The notes under the pieces: model-generated
Database searches by the model: none
The model's input: the letters and a program-made list of their open reading frames with translations, nothing else
Told to the model about the DNA's origin: nothing
Shown: piece after piece, positions 6,319 to 9,852 of the stretch
Layout: each line of letters opens with the position of its first letter
Position numbering within the stretch: the stretch's first letter is position 1
Position numbers and translations under genes: made by a program
Source of the DNA: an uncultured Solirubrobacter sp.
Lineage (GTDB): Bacteria; Actinomycetota; Thermoleophilia; Solirubrobacterales; Solirubrobacteraceae
Length of the DNA: 9,852 nt
Assembly (NCBI GenBank): GCA_937871635.1
Contig: CALMNS010000129.1
Coordinates: 1-9,852 of the forward strand
Direction: 5' to 3'

Positions 6319-8390
6319 CGGGTGACCTCCAGGAGGTAGTTGTCGAGATCGGAGACGGTGACCCGGCTGGCGAGCGGGACGACCAGCGTGCTGGTCGGCT
6401 CCTCGATGATCGCGGGGCCCTGGACCACGGCCCCCTTGGGGAGCTGGCCGCCGCGGTGCACCGGGGTGTCGTGCCAGGCGCCCTCGAAGAACACGTCGCG
6501 CCGGGCGGGCTCCGCGGCCCGCCCGTTCCCGTTGCCGGACTCAAGCGCCTCGACCACGGTGGAGCCGATCGGGGCGTGGAGCCGGGCCTTCCAGGTCAGG
6601 CACTCGATCCGCGCGCCGGGCTCCGAGACCGAGAAGACGCGCTCGTGGACGGCGTCGAACGCCTGGCTGAGCGCGGCGAGGTCCTCGGCGCTCTCGATCC
6701 GGGTGCCGGGCAGCGGCACCTCGAGCTCCCACACCTGGTACGCGTAGCGGGCGTCGGTGAACAGCTCTGAGTGCATCCCCCCGATGCCCTTGGCCCGCAG
6801 GCCCTGGGCGAAGTCCTCGACCTGCGCCTCGAGCCCGGCCAGGGCGGCGTTGACGCCCGCGTGGTCGAACTGCCCCGTGTCCGCGAACGAGCTCGCGGTG
6901 AACTCGGCGACGATGTCGGAGAACTGGGCGCCCGTCGCGCTCAGCGCGCCCGCTGTGCGCGGCACGAGCACCTGCTCGCAGCCGAGCTCGCGGACGATGG
7001 GCGCGATGCCCAGCCCGGCCGCGCCGCCGCCGGCGACCACCAGGCTCTCGCGGGGGTCCACCCCCTCGTTGATGGTGATCTCCTGGATGGCGCGGACCAT
7101 GTGCTCGTTGGCCACCGCCAGCACCGCCTCGGCGGCCTGCTCGAGCCGCAGCTCGAGCTGCGCCGCGAGCCGGCCGAGCACCTCGCGAGCCGCCTCCACG
7201 TCGAGCTTCATCCGCCCGCCCAGGAACGTGTCGGGCCCGATGTAGCCGAGCACCACCGCGGCGTCGGTCACCGTGGGCCGCTCGCCGCCCCGCCGGTAGC
7301 ACGCCGGGCCGGGCTCGGCCCCCGCGCTCTGGGGGCCGACCCGCAGCAGCCCGCCCGGGTCGACCCAGGCGATCGAGCCGCCGCCCGCCCCGATCGACCG
7401 GACGTCGACGGACGACGATCCCGTCAGGTGGCCCGTGAACTGCGGCCCGAGCCAGGTGTCGCGCGTGAAGGAGATCGCCCCGTCGCGGATGAGCGAGACG
7501 TCGAAGCTCGTCCCGCCCGTGTCGCACACGATGACGTCCTCGGCCCCGAGCTCGTGGGTGGCGTAGGTGCGGCCGGCGACGGGCGCCATGGCCGGGCCCG
7601 ACCGCACCGAGTAGATCGGGCGCTCGCTGAGGTCCTCGACGTGCATCGCCCCGCCGAAGGAGGTCGCCGCCATCAGCTCCCCGGTGAACCCGGCGGCCCG
7701 CAGGTCCTCGGCGATCTCGCGCAGGTGGCGGCCCATCAACGGCTTGAGCGACGCGTCGATCGCCGCCGACGACGCCCGGCGGTACTCGCGCACGATCGGG
7801 TTGATCTGGTGCGAGAGGGTGTAGGGGACGTCGGGGAGGATCTCCTCGATGAGCTCGCCGATCCGCGTCTCGTGGGCCGGGTTGACGTTGGCCCACAGCA
7901 GGCAGACGGCGACCGCCTCGATCCCGTGACCGGGCAGGGACTCGAGCAGCCGGCGGGTCGCCGCCTCGTCGAGGGCCGCCACCACCTCGCCCTCGGAGTC
8001 GATCCGCTCGGGCACCTCCCACGTCAGCCGCCGCGGGATGTACGGCTCCGGGAACGGCGTGCGCAGGTCGAAGCCGTGCAGCTTGCCGCCCTCGCGCAGC
8101 ACGAGGACGTCCGGAAAGCCCTCGGTGAGGAGCATCGCGGTCCGCGCGATGCGGCCCTCGAGGATCGCGTTGGTGGCCCGGGTGGTCGAGTAGATGAAGA
8201 CCGAGGTGTCGGCCAGCAGGCTCGCCAGGTCCACGCCCATCTCCTCGGCGGCGACCTCGAGCGCGCCGCGGACCCCCTCGAACGCCCGCTCGGAGGTCGG
8301 CGACTTGCCGACGAACAGGCGACCCTCGGCGTCGGCGACGACGACGTCCGTGAACGTCCCCCCGGTGTCCACGGTGATCCGATGGCTCAT
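6315..8390 (-). CDS. hyuA: Hydantoinase A/oxoprolinase-family ATPase subunit (HyuA)
   Basis: This complete 691-residue protein is of usual family length. It has the actin/Hsp70-like ATPase fold: phosphate-1 loop DTGGTFTD (8-15), TTRATNAILEGR (69-80), second phosphate loop CDTGGTSFDVSLI (289-301), GAGGGSIAW (334-342), SAGAEPGPACY (355-365) and the adenosine loop VVAGGGAAGLG (451-461). The C-terminal domain follows from about 505 to 691, with a short glycine/asparagine-rich linker near 630. In this family HyuA uses ATP to phosphorylate the carbonyl oxygen of a cyclic amide or ketone, and HyuB completes hydrolysis or carboxylation. The absence of a small gamma-type gene argues against acetone carboxylase. 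Hydantoinase, oxoprolinase, caprolactamase or another cyclic amidohydrolase all remain possible. AGGAGGGG about 6-13 bases before the ATG is an excellent ribosome site. First gene of a two-gene operon; the SIS gene diverges from it. Confidence 0.95.
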   Translation of the reverse strand: MSHRITVDTGGTFTDVVVADAEGRLFVGKSPTSERAFEGVRGALEVAAEEMGVDLASLLADTSVFIYSTTRATNAILEGRIARTAMLLTEGFPDVLVLREGGKLHGFDLRTPFPEPYIPRRLTWEVPERIDSEGEVVAALDEAATRRLLESLPGHGIEAVAVCLLWANVNPAHETRIGELIEEILPDVPYTLSHQINPIVREYRRASSAAIDASLKPLMGRHLREIAEDLRAAGFTGELMAATSFGGAMHVEDLSERPIYSVRSGPAMAPVAGRTYATHELGAEDVIVCDTGGTSFDVSLIRDGAISFTRDTWLGPQFTGHLTGSSSVDVRSIGAGGGSIAWVDPGGLLRVGPQSAGAEPGPACYRRGGERPTVTDAAVVLGYIGPDTFLGGRMKLDVEAAREVLGRLAAQLELRLEQAAEAVLAVANEHMVRAIQEITINEGVDPRESLVVAGGGAAGLGIAPIVRELGCEQVLVPRTAGALSATGAQFSDIVAEFTASSFADTGQFDHAGVNAALAGLEAQVEDFAQGLRAKGIGGMHSELFTDARYAYQVWELEVPLPGTRIESAEDLAALSQAFDAVHERVFSVSEPGARIECLTWKARLHAPIGSTVVEALESGNGNGRAAEPARRDVFFEGAWHDTPVHRGGQLPKGAVVQGPAIIEEPTSTLVVPLASRVTVSDLDNYLLEVTR

Positions 8391-8495
8391 GGGCTTCCCC
8401 TCCTGATCGATGGCTGGTGCGTGACGAGGCGACCACAGGCCACCTCAGAGCGACTGGACCGTCGGGCGGTGGGCGGCGCCGGTAGCGTCCGGCGC
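8391..8495. promoter_or_regulatory. Divergent intergenic region hyuA / SIS gene
   Basis: These 105 bases must carry the promoter of the leftward hyuAB operon and of the rightward SIS gene. Visible are the strong hyuA Shine-Dalgarno on the minus strand (AGGAGGGG, 8397-8404) and, on the plus strand, TAGCGT at 8483-8488. That box matches TANNNT and ends 7 bases before the GTG of the SIS gene, the spacing expected for a leaderless transcript. There is no convincing -35 hexamer or clear long palindrome. Confidence 0.4.
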
Positions 8496-9437
8496 GTGAG
8501 CGCCCTCCGCGAGACCATGGCCACCCAGCCCCGCGTGCTCGAGGAGATCCTCGGCGACCCCGAGCCGGCCGGGCGCGCCGCCGACCGGATCGCCGGGCGC
8601 CGCGTCCTGCTCACCGGGACGGGCACGAGCTGGCACGCCGCCCACCAGGGCGCCGCGTTCCTGCGGCGCGCAGGCGTCGACGCCTGGGCGCTGCAGGCCG
8701 CCGACGTGGTTCTCGGGGATCCGTTCCCGCGCGCGGAGGACGCGCTCGTGCTGCTCAGCCACCGCGGGTGGAAGCGGATGACCTCCGAGGCCCTCGCCCG
8801 GGCGCGCGCGGAGGGCGTGACCACCCTCGTCATCGCCGGGCAGGGCGTCGAGGCCGACCTCCACACGAGTCCGCAGGAGACCTCGGCGACGTTCACGGCC
8901 AGCCACCTGGGCGCGCTCCTGCGCCTGGCGCAGGTCGCCGAGCACCTGGGCGCCGACCTGGGCCGCCTCGACGCCGTGCCCGGGGCCGTGGGCGACGAGC
9001 TCGACGGCGCCCCGGCCGGCGTGGCGGTCCCCCGGCGCCTGGTGGAGTTCGCCGGCGTCGGTATCAACGCCTGGACGGCCGCGGAGTCGGCGCTCAAGCT
9101 CGCCGAGGCGGCGTTCGTGGCCACCGAGGGGCTCTCGGTGGAGAGCACCATCCACGGCCCGGCCGCCGCGCTCGGCGCCGACGACGCGCTGATCTGCCTC
9201 GACGGGGGGACCGACTCTGCCCGGGTCGACGACCTCGAGACGGTGGTCCGCGCCCACGGCACCGCCGTGCACCGGTTCACGAGCACCGAGCTCGGCGAGC
9301 CGCTGTCGGTCTTCCCGCTCACCGTGGTCGGCCAGAAGATCGCCGCCGAGGCGTCCGAGGCGCTCGGGACGAACCCCGACGCGTTCGGCCAGGACCTGCC
9401 CGGGCGCGCAGCCGCCTGGGAGGCGCTCACCCTCTGA
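8496..9437 (+). CDS. SIS-domain sugar-phosphate isomerase-like protein (GlmS isomerase-half type)
   Basis: This 313-residue protein has two SIS domains and resembles the isomerase half of glucosamine-6-phosphate synthase without the glutaminase domain. The N-terminus LRETMATQPRVLEEIL matches the family lead-in. GTGTSWHAA (41-49) is the first phosphate-sugar loop. ESALKLAEAAF (198-208) and the later IHGP (219-222) supply counterparts of the GlmS E481, K485, E488 and H504. The second loop, SHRGWK (88-93), departs from the usual SxSGxT. Such stand-alone proteins include sugar-phosphate deaminases, FrlB-like deglycases and isomerases; which one cannot be told. I chose the GTG at 8496 because the family N-terminus starts there and a TANNNT box sits 7 bases before it; ATG at 8517 is the alternative. 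The gene lies on the strand opposite to both neighbours and ends 6 bases from the amidase stop. Confidence 0.87.
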   Translation: MSALRETMATQPRVLEEILGDPEPAGRAADRIAGRRVLLTGTGTSWHAAHQGAAFLRRAGVDAWALQAADVVLGDPFPRAEDALVLLSHRGWKRMTSEALARARAEGVTTLVIAGQGVEADLHTSPQETSATFTASHLGALLRLAQVAEHLGADLGRLDAVPGAVGDELDGAPAGVAVPRRLVEFAGVGINAWTAAESALKLAEAAFVATEGLSVESTIHGPAAALGADDALICLDGGTDSARVDDLETVVRAHGTAVHRFTSTELGEPLSVFPLTVVGQKIAAEASEALGTNPDAFGQDLPGRAAAWEALTL

Positions 9438-9443
9438 ACGTCC

Positions 9444-9852
9444 TCACAAGGGGCGGGCAGCGGTCCCCATCCCGGCCTCGAGCCGGCGCGCCGCGCTGAG
9501 CAGCGAGGCCTCGTCCCCGCGCGCCGCCACGAGCTGGACCGAGGCGACGAGCCCGCCGGGCAGGCCGCCGGCGGGCACGACGATGGCCGGCACCCCGACC
9601 AGGCTGAACGCGAGCACGAAGGCGATGCACGCGGCGTGGAGGGGCAGGCGGACGCCCTCCACCTCGATCTCCTCGCCGCGAACCGGCGGCGCCGGAACCC
9701 GCAGCGCGGGCAGGAGGAGCACGGCGCGGCCCTCGACCTCGCAGCGCAGGAGCTCCGCCAGGCGCCCGCGCTCGTCGAGCCCGGCCTGGTGGTCGGCGTC
9801 CGTGAGGTGGGCGAAGGCGCGCACGACGCGGCCCGTCTCCTCGCCGAACGCC
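9444..9852 (-). CDS. Amidase-signature family enzyme, C-terminal part (partial)
   Basis: Only the last 136 codons are in the window; the frame stays open to the right edge. The segment AFSLVGVPAIVVPAGGLPGG, then VQLVAARGDEASLLSAARRLE, is the standard C-terminal end of amidase-signature enzymes (FNLTGLPA-x-SVP..., GLQLVG-x-x-DE-x-LL). VLLLPALRVPAPP upstream matches the DVLLxPTxPxxAP strand. The Ser-cisSer-Lys triad lies outside the window, so activity cannot be judged. Family members hydrolyse carboxamides, carbamoyl compounds or aryl amides in the cytosol. A linear amide made by the neighbouring HyuAB would be a plausible substrate, but that is speculation. The gene converges tightly on the SIS gene with no clear terminator between. 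Confidence 0.82.
   Translation of the reverse strand, partial: AFGEETGRVVRAFAHLTDADHQAGLDERGRLAELLRCEVEGRAVLLLPALRVPAPPVRGEEIEVEGVRLPLHAACIAFVLAFSLVGVPAIVVPAGGLPGGLVASVQLVAARGDEASLLSAARRLEAGMGTAARPL

Noticed and set aside
4460..6544. 694-codon minus-strand frame overlapping hyuB in another phase
   Set aside because: The product is an Arg/Pro/Ala-rich shadow. The hyuB frame has the conserved family motifs, a ribosome site and coupling to hyuA.
4504..8390. Acetone carboxylase operon
   Set aside because: The two large subunits are related by family, but there is no small gamma subunit gene, HyuB is shorter than the usual acetone carboxylase alpha subunit, and hyuA comes first with a direct ATGA link to hyuB.
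8411..8441. Possible operator TGGCTGGT ... ACCACAGGCCA upstream of hyuA
   Set aside because: The arms match only with internal gaps, and such partial symmetry is expected by chance at this base composition.
6771..8495. Long plus-strand open frame running into the SIS gene (888 codons in all)
   Set aside because: Its first 575 codons are antisense to hyuA and give a low-complexity Arg/Asp/Val/Leu-rich product. Only the part from about 8496 shows family motifs. High-GC codon bias creates such open antisense frames.
1..9852. CRISPR arrays, insertion sequences, tRNA or rRNA genes, riboswitches
   Set aside because: No spaced direct repeats, transposase motifs, tRNA-like arms or known RNA signatures were seen by eye; gaps between genes are all under 220 bases.

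Overview
The window is very GC-rich, with nearly every third codon position G or C. Reading frames are long, spacing is tight, and it carries a luciferase-like oxidoreductase of the F420-dependent type. Together these suggest a high-GC actinobacterium. A possible leaderless start preceded by a TANNNT box would fit a soil lineage such as Thermoleophilia/Solirubrobacterales, but that placement is inference. I saw no rRNA, tRNA, CRISPR array, insertion sequence or phage gene.

Layout from left to right. (1) 1-1173, plus strand: the 3' part of a glycoside hydrolase with a clan GH-A-like active site (WNEPN acid/base, TETG nucleophile) and proline-rich ends; its start lies outside the window. (2) 1206-1619, minus: a compact glyoxalase I-type VOC protein with all four metal ligands. 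It converges on the hydrolase gene across a GC hairpin. (3) 1684-1776, minus: about 31 codons matching the N-terminus of a ribokinase/PfkB sugar kinase with no body behind them, apparently a gene remnant. (4) 1837-3309, minus: a complete aldehyde dehydrogenase. (5) 3310-3437: a divergent promoter region with a strong inverted repeat. (6) 3438-4463, plus: an LLM-class, probably F420-dependent oxidoreductase. (7) 4504-8390, minus: a two-gene operon hyuA-hyuB joined by an ATGA overlap. It encodes the two subunits of an ATP-dependent hydantoinase/oxoprolinase-type enzyme and ends in a hairpin whose loop holds the hyuB stop codon. (8) 8496-9437, plus: a SIS-domain protein resembling the isomerase half of GlmS. 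(9) 9444-9852, minus: the C-terminal part of an amidase-signature enzyme that runs off the right edge.

The centre reads as accessory catabolism. The HyuA/HyuB pair probably opens a cyclic amide (or carboxylates a carbonyl compound) at the cost of ATP. An amidase could cleave a linear amide product, a flavin/F420 oxidoreductase could oxidise or reduce the substrate, and the aldehyde dehydrogenase would turn an aldehyde into an acid. The genes are not all on one strand and no substrate can be read from the sequence, so a single shared pathway is a hypothesis. The GH, SIS and lost sugar-kinase genes point to carbohydrate use nearby.

I found no clearly new multi-gene system. The best leads are the PfkB remnant, the SIS protein with a substituted phosphate-binding loop, the inverted repeat between the aldehyde dehydrogenase and LLM genes, and the substrate question for this HyuAB variant.
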